The notes beneath the pieces were generated by a model that did no database searches, had not been told where the DNA came from, and saw only the letters and a list, made by a program, of their open reading frames with translations. A DNA stretch of 64,000 nt from an uncultured Gemmatimonadota bacterium (GTDB taxonomy: Bacteria; Gemmatimonadota; Gemmatimonadetes; Gemmatimonadales; Gemmatimonadaceae), in assembly GCA_903882745.1 (NCBI GenBank), contig CAIRYG010000002.1, positions 186,001 through 250,000 of the forward strand, written 5' to 3'. The first letter of the stretch is position 1. Every line of letters begins with the position of its first letter. Below, piece after piece: positions 18,106 to 27,987 of the stretch. The position numbers and the translations under genes are program-made.

Positions 18106-19088
18106 GCGTCGCTCCCGCCGAGCAGTTCCTGCAGGCCGTCCCACTCAATATTTCCGCCCGACAACACGCACACCGTTGGGCCCGTGGGTGTGACCAGCCC
18201 TTCCAACAGGGCCGCAGCCGCAATCGCGCCACTGGGCTCGGCCACCAGCTTGTGCCGATCCAAGAGGAAGCGCATCGCCGTCAGGAGTGCCGCGTCAGGA
18301 ACCGTCACCACCTCGTCCATGTAGGCTTGATGATGCGCGAAGGGGAGCGTGCCGATACGTACGGCGAGGAGTCCGTCCGCGAGTCCTGAGGGATTCGGGG
18401 GGATGTTCACCGGCTCACCCGCCGCGCGTGCCTTGCTCAGCTTCGGCGACCCTTCAGGTTCGATACCGATGACGCGTGCATGCGGGGCAAGCGCTTTGAT
18501 GGCGGTTGCAACGCCGGACGAAAGTCCGCCGCCGCCAACCTGCACCAGTACCGTGCCGACCTCGGGAAGATCTTCTCCAATCTCGAGCCCAAGCGTGCCC
18601 TGGCCGGCAATGATCCACGGATGATCGTAGGGCGGTACCATCGTCGCGCCGGTTGTTGCACAAATTTCCGTAGCACGCGCCATCCGCTCGGCGCTCGTGG
18701 TACCCGCAAGCTCGATCGTGGCGCCGAGCCGTTCGGCACCTTCGCGCTTGGCACGCGTGGCCGTGGTCGGCATGACGATTGTGGCCGTGGTGCCAAACAG
18801 TCGCGCGGCAAAGGCCACCGCCTGACCGTGATTGCCTGAGGACGGTGCCACGAGTCCACGCGCCCGCTCCTCTGGAGAGAGCTGCGACACGAACCAGTAC
18901 GCGCCACGGAACTTGAAGGCACCGCCGCGCTGCAGCATCTCCGGCTTGAGATACACCGGAACGCCAGTGTGCGCTTCGAGTGCATCGGAGCGCAGGAGTG
19001 GCGTGCGCACGGCGTTCCCACGGAGTCCCGCGGCCGCGCGACGGATGTCGTCGAGGGAGACGAGCGATGGCGTTGGTGAGATGGTCAT
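18102..19088 (-). CDS. threonine/serine dehydratase-like PLP enzyme (fold type II)
   Basis: 328-aa PLP-dependent enzyme. The cofactor lysine is in FKFRGA, the substrate loop is SSGNHGQA, the phosphate loop is GGGGLSSG and the C-terminal SGGN contacts the pyridine. These match catabolic threonine dehydratase and serine racemase-like proteins; the ACT regulatory domain of biosynthetic IlvA is absent, so it is the short form. Likely reaction: L-threonine or L-serine to 2-oxoacid and ammonia. Sits between an omega-aminotransferase (21 bases upstream) and a kinase gene that it overlaps. Confidence 0.9.
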   Translation of the reverse strand: MTISPTPSLVSLDDIRRAAAGLRGNAVRTPLLRSDALEAHTGVPVYLKPEMLQRGGAFKFRGAYWFVSQLSPEERARGLVAPSSGNHGQAVAFAARLFGTTATIVMPTTATRAKREGAERLGATIELAGTTSAERMARATEICATTGATMVPPYDHPWIIAGQGTLGLEIGEDLPEVGTVLVQVGGGGLSSGVATAIKALAPHARVIGIEPEGSPKLSKARAAGEPVNIPPNPSGLADGLLAVRIGTLPFAHHQAYMDEVVTVPDAALLTAMRFLLDRHKLVAEPSGAIAAAALLEGLVTPTGPTVCVLSGGNIEWDGLQELLGGSDA

Positions 19089-19109
19089 AAGATTTGCGCG
19101 CGATTGCCC

Positions 19110-20480
19110 TTAGGCCACCGCGTCAATCGCCTCACCGAGCACGCCGACGATCTCCTGCATCTGCGACGGTTCGATAATCAGCGGCGGGGTCAGAGCAATG
19201 ATATCGCCCGTCTGCCGCACGAGCACGCCGCGCTTGAAGCACTCCAAGAACACGTCCCACGCACGCGTCCCCGGCTTTCCTTCGCGCGGCTCGAGCTCTA
19301 CCGCACCCACGAGTCCAATGTTGCGGATATCAATGACATTCTTGCGACCGCGCAACGCATGCACCGCGCGCTCCCAGGCCGGGGCCACATCGGCGGCGCG
19401 CTGGAAGAGTCCTTCGCGCTCGTACAGGTCGAGCGTCGCAAGTCCCGCCGCCGCCGCGAGTGGGTGCCCCGAATAGGTATAGCCATGGAATAGCTCGATC
19501 CCGGCCGGTGCGCCGTTGACGACCGTGTCGTAGATCGTGTGGCGCGCGAACACCGCGCCCATGGGCACCGCACCGTTGGTGAGCCCCTTGGCCGCGCAGA
19601 TAAGATCAGGGAGCACATTGAAGCGCGTGGCACCAAACGCGGAGCCCGTACGCCCGAAGCCGGTAATGACTTCGTCGAAAATCAACAGGATGCCGTGCGC
19701 GTCGCAAATTTTGCGCAAGCGATCCAAATAGCCGACGGGAGGAATCAGCACACCGGTAGACCCGGCCACTGGCTCAACAATCACCGCGGCGATCGTATCC
19801 CCACCGCGTTCCGTGATCACGCGCTCGAGGTCGTCGGCCAACTCCGCGCCGTGCTGCGGCTGCCCCTTGCTGAACGCGTTACGCGCCAGATCGTGCGTGT
19901 GCGCAATGTGATCCACCGACGGCAACAGCTGCGACGCGAACTGCTTGGCGTTGGTGGGGATGCCGCCAACGGAGATCCCGCCGAAGCCCACCCCGTGATA
20001 CCCGCGCTGGCGTCCGACAAAGCGCGTGCGCTTGGCATCGCCACGGGCCTGATGGTACGCCAGCGCAATCTTGAGCGCGGTGTCCACCGCCTCGCTCCCC
20101 GAGTTCGTGAAGAACACGTGGTCGAGATCGCCGGGAAGCATGTCCGCCAGCCGTTCCGCGAGTGCGAACGAGAGCGAGTGCCCCATCTGGAACGGGGGCG
20201 CGTAGTCGAGCGTCTTTGCCGCCGTCGCAATGGCGTCGCTGATCGGCGCTCGGCAATGTCCGGCATTCACGCACCAGAGGCCGGCGACGCCATCGAGCAC
20301 CTGGCGACCGTCGGCGTCTGTGTAGTGCATGTCCTTCGCCGACACGAGCATGCGCGGCGCCTGCTTGAACGCGCGATTGTTCGTGAACGGCATCCACAAC
20401 GACTCGAGCGCCGGCGGCGCCTCGAGCGGGGCGTGGAGAAGCGCAGCAAGGGCGCTCGTGCTCGAGGCGATGGTCGTCAT
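19110..20480 (-). CDS. class III aminotransferase, beta-alanine/omega-amino acid--pyruvate type
   Basis: 456-aa fold type I PLP enzyme. LWMPFTNNRAFK at the N-terminus is characteristic of omega-amino acid:pyruvate transaminases. NSGSEAVDTALK, FDEVITGFGRTG and CAAKGLTNG (cofactor Lys) complete the class III signature. It would move an amino group from beta-alanine or another omega-amine to pyruvate in the cytosol. Starts 26 bases after gyrA ends. Substrate range in this family is broad, so the beta-alanine assignment is tentative. Confidence 0.9.
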   Translation of the reverse strand: MTTIASSTSALAALLHAPLEAPPALESLWMPFTNNRAFKQAPRMLVSAKDMHYTDADGRQVLDGVAGLWCVNAGHCRAPISDAIATAAKTLDYAPPFQMGHSLSFALAERLADMLPGDLDHVFFTNSGSEAVDTALKIALAYHQARGDAKRTRFVGRQRGYHGVGFGGISVGGIPTNAKQFASQLLPSVDHIAHTHDLARNAFSKGQPQHGAELADDLERVITERGGDTIAAVIVEPVAGSTGVLIPPVGYLDRLRKICDAHGILLIFDEVITGFGRTGSAFGATRFNVLPDLICAAKGLTNGAVPMGAVFARHTIYDTVVNGAPAGIELFHGYTYSGHPLAAAAGLATLDLYEREGLFQRAADVAPAWERAVHALRGRKNVIDIRNIGLVGAVELEPREGKPGTRAWDVFLECFKRGVLVRQTGDIIALTPPLIIEPSQMQEIVGVLGEAIDAVA

Positions 20481-20506
20481 GTCCGGGGTCCTAGGTCAGA
20501 GTGCGT

Positions 20507-23038
20507 TCATTCCGTCGGGGCCAACGAGAGCTGACCAGAGTCGGCATCATCGCCGCCCTCGCCTCCCTCGCCGCCTTCCGTCTCCGTGTCGTCCGGCACC
20601 ACACGCGCGACAGCCGTGATCACATCCCCCATGTCGAGATTGATCAGCTTCACGCCCTGCGTGTTACGTCCCGCGACGCGGACGTCCTTGACTGGGGAGC
20701 GAATAATCTGCCCGCCACGGGTGATCAGCATTACCTGATCTTCCGCCAGTACTTCCAGCAGTCCGACCACGTTCCCGGTGCGTTCCGTGCGGTTCACCGT
20801 CTTGATGCCCTTGCCGCCGCGCTTCTGCACGCGGTACTCGTCGATCGGCGAGCACTTCCCAAGTCCGAGCTCGGTCACGACCATGAGCGTCGCCTCGCGC
20901 TTGACAACCACCATGCCGATCACGGCATCGTCGTCGGCCAGCTCAATGCCCTTCACGCCCGTGGTGTCACGCCCCATTGGACGGGTGTCCTGCTCGTGGA
21001 AACGCACCGAGAGACCGTGCTTGGTGGCCAGCACGATGTCGTTCGTGCCGCTGGTCACCTGCACATCAATCAGCTGGTCGCCGTCTTCGATCTTGATGCC
21101 CTTCACGCCCGTGCTGCGGACGTTCGAGTACTCGGAGAGTGCCGTCTTCTTGATCGTGCCCTGTCGCGTGCAGAACAGGAGATACTCGTCCTCGGTGAAC
21201 TTCTTGACCGAGACCATCGCGGCAATGAGCGTATCCGGCGCGACGTTGATGAGATTGACGATCGGCTTGCCCTTGGCGGCGCGCCCAGCCTGCGGAATCT
21301 CGTGCACCTTGAGCCAGAAGCAGCGTCCATCCGCCGTGAAGCAGAGGATGTAGGCGTGCGTGCTCGCGGTGAAGAGATGCTCGATGAAGTCCTCGGACTT
21401 GAGGTCCGAACCTTGGAGCCCCTTGCCGCCACGACGCTGCTGGCGGTAGGTGGTGATCGAGGTGCGCTTGATGTAGCCCGAGTGCGAGATGGTCACAACC
21501 ATCTCTTCGTCCGCGATCAGATCTTCGACCGAGAACTCCCCTTCGTCGGCAATGATCGTCGTGCGACGCTCGTCGCCGTACGTGTCGACGATAGCAGCGA
21601 GCTCTTCCTTCATGATGGTCATGCGGCGCGTCTTGCTGCCCAGAATATCGTTGAGCTCGCTGATCAGCGCCTGCACCTCCCGCAGCTCCTCTTCCAGCTT
21701 CTCGATTTCGAGGCCGGTGAGGCGCGCGAGGCGCATGTTGAGGATCGCTTCCGCCTGCTTCTCGCTGAGCTTGAAGCGGCGCTGCAGTTCCTTGCTCGCG
21801 GTGTCCGTGTCGGACGACCCACGAATGACCTTGATGACCGCGTCGATGTTGTCGACCGCAATCTTGAGGCCTTCGAGGATATGTTCGCGATCCTTGGCCT
21901 TATTGAGATCGAACTGCGTGCGGCGAACGATCACCTCGTGACGATGCGCGATGAAGTGCTGGAGCACTTCGCGCATCCCCATGATCTTCGGCACGAGCCG
22001 CTTGCTGATCGGGTCTGGCACCAGCGCGAGCATGATCACGCCGAACGTGCTCTGCATCGTGGTGTGCTTGTAGAGCTGGTTCAGCACCACACGCGGGATC
22101 GCATCACGCTTGAGCTCAATCACAATGCGCATGCCGTCGCGATCCGACTCGTCGCGCAGGTCGCTGATCCCTTCGAGCTTCTTATCGCGGACCTGGTGGG
22201 CGATGTCTTCGACGAGGCGCGCCTTGTTCACCTGGTACGGCAACTCGTTGACCACAATCTGCGACTTGTTGCCCTTCTCGTTCTCTTCGATCACCGCGCG
22301 GGCGCGCATCACGATCTTGCCGCGTCCCGTCTCGAGGTAATCCTTGATCCCCGCCTTGCCGTAGATGTACGCGCCCGTCGGGAAATCGGGACCGCTGATC
22401 AGCATGCGAATCGCATCGACCGACGTCTCGGGGTCGTCGATCAGCGCATTCACCGCCGACGCGACCTCGCGAAGATTGTGCGGCGGAATGTTCGTCGCCA
22501 TACCCACGGCGATGCCCGACGATCCGTTCACCACAAGATTCGGCAGCGCACTCGGGAGCACCGTCGGCTCTTCGAGGCGATCGTCGAAGTTGGGGCCGAA
22601 ATCCACGGTGTTCTTGTCGATGTCCGACAGCAGTTCGGTCGCGATCTTCGTCAGACGCGCTTCCGTGTACCGGTACGCGGCCGCGGAGTCGCCGTCGACA
22701 GAGCCGAAGTTCCCCTGGCCATCCACGAGCGGATAGCGCAGCGAGAAATCCTGCACCATACGCACGAGCGCGTCGTACACCGACGAGTCGCCGTGCGGGT
22801 GGTACTTGCCGAGCACGTCGCCCACCACAGTTGCCGACTTCTTGTACGGACGCCCAGGGACGAGCCCCAGTTCGTTCATGGCGTACAACACGCGGCGATG
22901 CACCGGCTTCAGGCCGTCGCGCACGTCGGGGAGCGCGCGACTGACGATCACGCTCATCGAGTAGTTGATGAACGACTCTTTGATCTCGTCGTCGATCAGG
23001 CGCGGCAGGATGCGTTCGCGATTGTTCGGAGCGGTCAT
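20507..23038 (-). CDS. gyrA: DNA gyrase subunit A
   Basis: 843-aa type IIA topoisomerase subunit. The catalytic tyrosine is Tyr124 in YRYTEARL. In the quinolone-resistance region [12 protein letters not shown] both the Ser and Asp of sensitive enzymes are present. The C-terminal beta-pinwheel carries the GyrA box QRRGGKG near residue 535, confirming gyrase rather than ParC, and a second KRGGKG further on. An acidic Gly/Glu/Asp tail ends the protein. It heads the minus-strand run toward the M1 peptidase. No gyrB is present in the window. Confidence 0.98.
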   Translation of the reverse strand: MTAPNNRERILPRLIDDEIKESFINYSMSVIVSRALPDVRDGLKPVHRRVLYAMNELGLVPGRPYKKSATVVGDVLGKYHPHGDSSVYDALVRMVQDFSLRYPLVDGQGNFGSVDGDSAAAYRYTEARLTKIATELLSDIDKNTVDFGPNFDDRLEEPTVLPSALPNLVVNGSSGIAVGMATNIPPHNLREVASAVNALIDDPETSVDAIRMLISGPDFPTGAYIYGKAGIKDYLETGRGKIVMRARAVIEENEKGNKSQIVVNELPYQVNKARLVEDIAHQVRDKKLEGISDLRDESDRDGMRIVIELKRDAIPRVVLNQLYKHTTMQSTFGVIMLALVPDPISKRLVPKIMGMREVLQHFIAHRHEVIVRRTQFDLNKAKDREHILEGLKIAVDNIDAVIKVIRGSSDTDTASKELQRRFKLSEKQAEAILNMRLARLTGLEIEKLEEELREVQALISELNDILGSKTRRMTIMKEELAAIVDTYGDERRTTIIADEGEFSVEDLIADEEMVVTISHSGYIKRTSITTYRQQRRGGKGLQGSDLKSEDFIEHLFTASTHAYILCFTADGRCFWLKVHEIPQAGRAAKGKPIVNLINVAPDTLIAAMVSVKKFTEDEYLLFCTRQGTIKKTALSEYSNVRSTGVKGIKIEDGDQLIDVQVTSGTNDIVLATKHGLSVRFHEQDTRPMGRDTTGVKGIELADDDAVIGMVVVKREATLMVVTELGLGKCSPIDEYRVQKRGGKGIKTVNRTERTGNVVGLLEVLAEDQVMLITRGGQIIRSPVKDVRVAGRNTQGVKLINLDMGDVITAVARVVPDDTETEGGEGGEGGDDADSGQLSLAPTE

Positions 23039-23163
23039 TTATGGGGGCGAAATGGGGTTTCTTCGGCCTTTGACGCTAACCTAGAAATCTACTCGCTGGG
23101 GCCCAGAAAACACAACACCTTTTTCTGCCGCTAAAGCGTTGCTGTGCAAGCCGTTGCGGGGCC

Positions 23164-23201
23164 CAAAAAACAACGCGCCGCCCGGGTCACCGGCGGCGCG
23201 T
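23164..23201 (-). terminator. intrinsic terminator after the MscS-like gene
   Basis: Perfect 10-bp GC-rich stem (23173-23182 with 23192-23201), nine-base loop; on the minus strand it is followed by TTGTTTTTTGGG. This is the best-formed intrinsic terminator in the window, separating the MscS-like gene from gyrA. Confidence 0.85.
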
Positions 23202-23228
23202 GCCAACCCTCCACTTTCTGCACGCCGC

Positions 23229-24020
23229 TTACGCGGCGGGATTCGCCGCACTGGCCTTCGCGTCGGGTAGCAGGTCTTCAAGCCCGTCCGCCACATCCTC
23301 ACGCTTCGACCCCTGCTCAATGGCCTCGCGCTCGGCCTTATAGCTCTCGTACCACGCGCGCGTGACCTCGCCGGCCAGCTCGCGGTTTCCGAGGCCAAAC
23401 GACAGTGCCAACGCCAGCGCAATCGCGCCAAAGATGATCGCGAAGGCGGTGGTCACGATGTCGGTGGCCACACCAAGCTCCTGCAGCGACATAAACACCG
23501 CGAGCAGAATCACCCCGCCTTTTCCCGCGCGAGCCAGCGTCGGACCGCCGTGCAACGTCCCCGTGCTCGCCAAAATCAGCCCCGCGACAAAATCGCCGAG
23601 CACGAGTCCGAGAATCACGATCACGATGGCGGCAATCACACTCGGGATGTAGCTCACCAGCTCACTGAGCACCTGCCCAAGCGAATCGAGCCCGAGCGCA
23701 TTCGCAGCCACCAGCACCACGGTAAACATCACGAACCAGAAGAGCAGGTTCGCGATCACGCGCGCTGGATTGAAGTGCGTGCCGGAGCGGTCGAGCGCCT
23801 GCATCACGCCTCCGCGACGGAGCACATCATTGAGTCGCGTGCGGCGGAGCAGCTTTGAGGCTCCCTTCTGCACGAGCTTGGCAAGCAGGTAGCCCAGCAC
23901 GAGCACCGCGGCCGCGCCAAGGAGGGCGGGGATGAACTCCCACAGTTGGGACAGGCTCTGTTGGAGCCGCTGGGCAAACGTTTCAGTGGTATTCACAATG
24001 TTGGAATCTAGAAGGTCCAC
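23229..24020 (-). CDS. mechanosensitive-channel-related membrane protein (conserved TM helix repeats)
   Basis: 263-aa membrane protein with about four to five helices (roughly 27-50, 90-112, 122-150, 165-185, 190-212), including the VIAAIVIVILGLVLGDFVAG repeat helix found in small MscS-related proteins (TM_helix family). The C-terminal tail (about 215-263) is charged and then Ala-rich. It lacks the large MscS beta domain, so a gating role is uncertain. The GTG start at 24020 overlaps the stop of the upstream gene by 13 bases; a GTG at 23996 is an alternative. Ends at a strong terminator. Confidence 0.78.
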   Translation of the reverse strand: MDLLDSNIVNTTETFAQRLQQSLSQLWEFIPALLGAAAVLVLGYLLAKLVQKGASKLLRRTRLNDVLRRGGVMQALDRSGTHFNPARVIANLLFWFVMFTVVLVAANALGLDSLGQVLSELVSYIPSVIAAIVIVILGLVLGDFVAGLILASTGTLHGGPTLARAGKGGVILLAVFMSLQELGVATDIVTTAFAIIFGAIALALALSFGLGNRELAGEVTRAWYESYKAEREAIEQGSKREDVADGLEDLLPDAKASAANPAA

Positions 24021-25150
24021 TGCAGAAGCGTATGGGCGCCTGGCGTCCGCATGGCGGCAGCCAGCACGCCCTCCGGATGTACCTCGATCCGCCCGAGCTT
24101 GCGCCCGGCATCGGCCAGCGGCGTCACAAAACGCTCCGCCATGACCACTCCACCGAGGGCGCCAGCCGCTGTGAGCGCGGCCGTGGCGGCACTAAACCGA
24201 TCTTTGGATGCCCCGGTGAGGACGCTGACCCCCGCCCCCATCAACCCGCCAGCGGCAGCACCCAGCGAGACAAACTGTGCATCGCCTCGGGTATGGTCGT
24301 AGCGGCGCACCATCCACCGGTCTCCAGCCAACATGCCGAGAGCGCTTCCCGCCAAGAGGACACCCGCCTGCTTGGTCTGGGTCAGCTGCGAATTGGCAAC
24401 GGTCGCATAGGCGGCCGTGGCACCGATCGCGGCGCTCGACCACATGGTTTGCACGTCGCCAGCCGTCACCCGATACGGCACACTGGCCACGTACGCGCCG
24501 CCCAAGGGCGCGCCAATCAACATGCCAGCCAATGCCGCAATCGCGGCGCCGCGGTCGCCGGATCCACCCAGGGCGCGCGACGTCCCGAGACCGGCCAGCG
24601 AACCGGCATCGGCCCCAAACAGCGCGCCCGCCACTTCGTCGTCGGTCACCCCTTTGCCCGCCGCGAGGGCGAGCGCCGTCCCACCCACAGAGCCAAGAAA
24701 GACGGCGCCGGCGGTGGTTTTTGCCCCAGCGTTCGAGATACCGCCCACCAAGAGCGCACCGGCCGCCGCGTGGATTGCCGCGCCATTCGCCAGCCGACGC
24801 ATTGGCTCGGTGATGGTCATGTCGCGCGAGAGTTCAGCGGCCGCGAAAAACGACCCGCCGGCCATCACCAGGTAGCCCGCCGTCCAGCCGAGGGCTTCTG
24901 ATGTGATCGTCGTGGCAAAGGCGGGACCGTACACGGTTGCGCCAAGCCAGGTCTGATCGCGCACGAAGGCGCGGTTCAACTCGCCAGTCGGAGCCGGTGC
25001 GACAGGCGCGCTGGCCGCCGGCGCGGCAACCGGCGGGGCAACCGGCAGCTGCTGCGCCAGGAGCGGCGCGCTGCCCGCGACACCGGCAGCCAGCGTCACC
25101 AACGCGAGAATCGACTGTCGCCGAGTGGCGCGACCAAAGCAGGCTTTCAT
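24008..25150 (-). CDS. Gly/Ala-rich exported protein of unknown function
   Basis: 380 aa from the ATG at 25150. A signal peptide (cleavage near LLAQ, residue 33) is followed by an Ala/Pro linker and then about nine hydrophobic Gly/Ala-rich segments with small-residue spacing, recalling glycine-zipper proteins. The chain ends in an aromatic residue (QWTF), as outer-membrane proteins often do, although the segments look helical rather than amphipathic beta. I do not recognise a family. It overlaps the MscS-like gene by 13 bases, suggesting coupled expression and perhaps a shared membrane role (inference). Confidence 0.65.
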   Translation of the reverse strand: MKACFGRATRRQSILALVTLAAGVAGSAPLLAQQLPVAPPVAAPAASAPVAPAPTGELNRAFVRDQTWLGATVYGPAFATTITSEALGWTAGYLVMAGGSFFAAAELSRDMTITEPMRRLANGAAIHAAAGALLVGGISNAGAKTTAGAVFLGSVGGTALALAAGKGVTDDEVAGALFGADAGSLAGLGTSRALGGSGDRGAAIAALAGMLIGAPLGGAYVASVPYRVTAGDVQTMWSSAAIGATAAYATVANSQLTQTKQAGVLLAGSALGMLAGDRWMVRRYDHTRGDAQFVSLGAAAGGLMGAGVSVLTGASKDRFSAATAALTAAGALGGVVMAERFVTPLADAGRKLGRIEVHPEGVLAAAMRTPGAHTLLQWTF

Positions 25151-25256
25151 ATGGGAGTTCACAGAGCGAAGTGTGCGTCGTGCGGGTTCTACCCCACAGG
25201 ACGATTCAATGCCCCCTGACGTTCCAACACCGGCCGTATGGACTCGTGACCGAGAG

Positions 25257-25481
25257 CTAGTTTCGGGTCCCGCGCTTGATGTCAAAGAGCGCGCTGCGGT
25301 GGCACGTTGGGCAGATCAGCCACTCGCGTTGCCGGGCGTAGCCGAGCCCAAAGCTCCCGCCGCCAATGTGGCGCAGCGTCATTGCCACCGAACAGCGCGG
25401 ACAGTCGGGGGTTCCGCCAGCCGCGACGATCGCGCGAACGGCGGCCTGCTCCTCTCGGGTGTACTGCGCGGCGTCGCTCAC
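25257..25481 (-). CDS. 74-aa zinc-ribbon-like miniprotein
   Basis: Small cytosolic protein with two CxxC pairs, CPRC near residue 27 and CPTC near residue 57, separated by a Gly-rich hairpin (GGGSFGLGYA). The spacing suits a single zinc ribbon. Its GTG start overlaps the stop of the alcohol dehydrogenase gene by four bases (GTGA), so it is translated with it. Function unknown; nucleic-acid or protein binding are both possible for such ribbons. Confidence 0.75.
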   Translation of the reverse strand: MSDAAQYTREEQAAVRAIVAAGGTPDCPRCSVAMTLRHIGGGSFGLGYARQREWLICPTCHRSALFDIKRGTRN

Positions 25482-26515
25482 GCGATCTGGAGCACGACTT
25501 TCCCGAACTGCGCGCCACTCGCGAGATGTGCGAACGCGGCTCGACCATCGGCCAGGTCAAACACGCGATCCACGGGCGGATACAAATGCCCCGCGCGCAA
25601 CTCAGCGACAATGGCCGCGAACTCCGATGCGCTTCCCATCGTAGAGCCGAGGATCGACCACTGGTTCCAAAAGAGCTTGCGCACATCGGTCTGGAGGGTC
25701 GGGCCCGTACTGCCGCCGCAGGTCACAAGCCGCCCCATGCGACCAAGGCTACCGAGCGAGGCGGCCCAACTGTCGGTGCCGCCACTGTCGATCACGACGT
25801 CGGCACCGCGCTTCCCGGTGCGGGCACGCACCTCGCGGGCGACGTCGTGGGTGCGGTAGTTGATGGTGTCATCAGCACCGAGCGCCACGGCGCGGGTGAG
25901 TTTGTCGTCGCTTCCTGAGGTGACAATCACGCGGGCGCCAATCCGTTTGCAGATCTGCAGCGCGGCGATTGCCACGCCGCCACCGATTCCCTGCACCAGC
26001 ACGGTGTCGCCGGGCTGGACCTTGGCGCGGGTGTGCACCATGCGCCAGGCGGTGAGCGTTGCCAGGGTGAAGGCGGCGGCGGTGGTGTCGTCGAGGTCGT
26101 CGGGGATTCGCTGCACATTGGTTGCAGGGACGGTCACATACTCCGCAAAGGTGCCCGGACGGTGCTCCCCGAGCACCCCGAACTTGATGCAGAGCGGCTG
26201 TTGATCGGCCAGGCAGTAGTCGCAGCTGCCGCAGGAGATGCCCGGGTTGATGATTACCCGGTCGCCCACGTGGAGTCCGGTGACGGCGGCCCCGCACTCG
26301 TCGATCCGGCCGGTCCCATCGGCACCCAACACCCATCCCGGTGCGTTGCTATGCCCCGGCAGCCCGCCCACCACGAACAGATCGAGCCGGTTGAGGGCGG
26401 CCGCGCTCAGCCGCACCCGAACATCGAGCGGGCTGGAGACTTCAGGCGCGGGGAGCTCGGACCGGAAGGTGATCTGGTCCAGTCCACCGTGGGCATCGAG
26501 GGTCAGGGCACGCAT
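25478..26515 (-). CDS. zinc-type alcohol dehydrogenase/quinone oxidoreductase (MDR family)
   Basis: 345-aa medium-chain dehydrogenase/reductase. GroES-like N-terminal domain, structural-zinc loop CGSCDYC...C (near residue 95), then the Rossmann domain with GIGGGVAIAALQ. The catalytic-zinc ligand pattern near residue 40 (AAALNRLDLFVV) resembles quinone oxidoreductases, where Cys is replaced by Asn, yet the structural zinc loop is intact, a mixed form seen in many bacterial MDR proteins. NAD(P)-dependent; substrate unknown. First gene of the minus-strand group that ends at the MscS-like gene. Confidence 0.88.
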   Translation of the reverse strand: MRALTLDAHGGLDQITFRSELPAPEVSSPLDVRVRLSAAALNRLDLFVVGGLPGHSNAPGWVLGADGTGRIDECGAAVTGLHVGDRVIINPGISCGSCDYCLADQQPLCIKFGVLGEHRPGTFAEYVTVPATNVQRIPDDLDDTTAAAFTLATLTAWRMVHTRAKVQPGDTVLVQGIGGGVAIAALQICKRIGARVIVTSGSDDKLTRAVALGADDTINYRTHDVAREVRARTGKRGADVVIDSGGTDSWAASLGSLGRMGRLVTCGGSTGPTLQTDVRKLFWNQWSILGSTMGSASEFAAIVAELRAGHLYPPVDRVFDLADGRAAFAHLASGAQFGKVVLQIA

Positions 26516-26650
26516 AATCAGACGTGGGTCGTGAGAAACGAAGCGCAGAATCTGCAGTGGTCGCAGTGAAGCAGGTTATATTTCGGCGTTACGTGGCGCG
26601 GCTTCGATGCGCCCTTTCCAGCCAGTCCCTCGACTTCAGTCAGCACAGCA

Positions 26651-27958
26651 ATGATTGCCATCAAGGTTCCGCCCCTCGGCGAGTCTATTACCGAAGCTAC
26701 CGTATCGCGGTGGCTCAAGAAGGAGGGCGACGCGATCGCCGCCGGCGAGACGTTGGTGGAATTAGAGACGGATAAGATTACGGTCGAAGTGCCCGCGCTC
26801 AAAGCGGGGCGCCTGGCCTCGCGCGCCAAAGGCGAGGGGGACGTCGTGGCGGTGAATGATACGCTCGGCGAAATCGACGAGGCAGGCGCGGGCGCTCCGG
26901 CGAATGCTCCGGCGACTGCTCCAGCCCCGGCAGCCCCTGCCGCCGCCCCGAGTGCCGCTCCGAGTGCAGCTCCAAGTGCCGCTGCCCAAGACTCAGCAGT
27001 TCGCAGCGCACCAGCCGCGCGCCGCCTCGCCGACGAAGCGGGGGTGAACCTGGCCACCGTCGCCGGCACAGGCCGCGGTGGGGTGGTGAGCAAGCCTGAC
27101 GTCATCGCCGCCATCACACCGGCCGCACCGGCCACACCGGCCGCACCGGCCACACCGGCCACACCGGCCGCACCGGCCGCACCGGCCACAGCGCCCGCGG
27201 CAGCTCCTGCCGCCAAGGCGGCCGCACCGGCGGCGCCGGTCGCAGCGCGCCCGGCCGACGGTACCCGCGAGACGCGCGAGAAAATGACGACGCGCCGCAA
27301 GCGGATCGCCGAGAACCTCCTCCTCGCGCAGCACGCCACCGCGCACCTGACCACGTTCAACGAAATCGACATGACCGCAATCATGGCGCTCCGCGAACGG
27401 ATCAAGGAAAAGACGGAAAAAGAGCACGGCGTGAAGCTCAGCTTCATGCCCTTCTTCGCCAAGGCGGCGACGCTCGCGCTCAAGGCCTTCCCGAGCGTCA
27501 ACGCCCAGATCGACGGCGACTCGATCGTCTACAAGCACTACGTGAACCTGGGCATCGCGGTGGCGAGCGAAGCAGGACTCGTTGTCCCCAATGTGAAGGA
27601 CGCCGACCGCCTCGGGATTCTCGGCATCTCGCGCGACATCGCTGCGGTCGCCAAGCGTGCGCGCGACAGCAAGCTCACGATGGATGATCTCACCGGCGGC
27701 ACCTTCACGATCACCAACGGTGGCGTGTTCGGCTCACTCATCTCGACGCCGATCATCAACTATCCGCAGGTCGCGATCCTCGGCCTCCACAAAACGCAGG
27801 ACCGTCCGATCGCGCTCAACGGACAGGTCGTGATTCGCCCGATGATGTACATCGCGCTCTCCTATGACCACCGCATCATCGACGGGCAGCAGGCGGTGCT
27901 CTTCTTGGTGAAGGTCAAGGAGCTGATGGAAGATCCGGCCTCAATGCTGATCGACTGA
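26651..27958 (+). CDS. sucB: 2-oxoglutarate dehydrogenase E2 (dihydrolipoyl succinyltransferase)
   Basis: 435-aa E2 acyltransferase. N-terminal lipoyl domain with Lys42 in ETDKIT, Ala/Pro linker (about 80-115), E3/E1-binding domain (about 117-153, with ARRLADEAG), a second Ala/Pro/Thr linker encoded by 9-bp repeats, and the catalytic domain with His407 and Asp411 in HRIIDG. Similarity in the catalytic core and the single lipoyl domain favour succinyl- over acetyltransferase. No E1 gene lies nearby. The E3 gene follows after 29 bases. A TATATT at 26577-26582 may be the -10 of its promoter. Confidence 0.9.
   Translation: MIAIKVPPLGESITEATVSRWLKKEGDAIAAGETLVELETDKITVEVPALKAGRLASRAKGEGDVVAVNDTLGEIDEAGAGAPANAPATAPAPAAPAAAPSAAPSAAPSAAAQDSAVRSAPAARRLADEAGVNLATVAGTGRGGVVSKPDVIAAITPAAPATPAAPATPATPAAPAAPATAPAAAPAAKAAAPAAPVAARPADGTRETREKMTTRRKRIAENLLLAQHATAHLTTFNEIDMTAIMALRERIKEKTEKEHGVKLSFMPFFAKAATLALKAFPSVNAQIDGDSIVYKHYVNLGIAVASEAGLVVPNVKDADRLGILGISRDIAAVAKRARDSKLTMDDLTGGTFTITNGGVFGSLISTPIINYPQVAILGLHKTQDRPIALNGQVVIRPMMYIALSYDHRIIDGQQAVLFLVKVKELMEDPASMLID
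27117..27188 (+). repeat. eight 9-bp tandem repeats in the E2 linker
   Basis: Eight units of CACCGGCC followed by G or A, encoding the TPA/APA flexible linker between the peripheral-subunit-binding and catalytic domains. Unit number can change without a frameshift. Confidence 0.9.
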
Positions 27959-27987
27959 CACCAGTCGGTCGCCCAGCCCAATACCTC

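Noticed and set aside
20501-23134. 877-codon plus-strand frame opposite gyrA
   Set aside because: Complement of gyrA; no domain and improbable composition.
27117-27188. Short regular repeats resembling a CRISPR-like array
   Set aside because: 9-bp contiguous units without spacers, inside the E2 linker; coding repeat, no cas genes.
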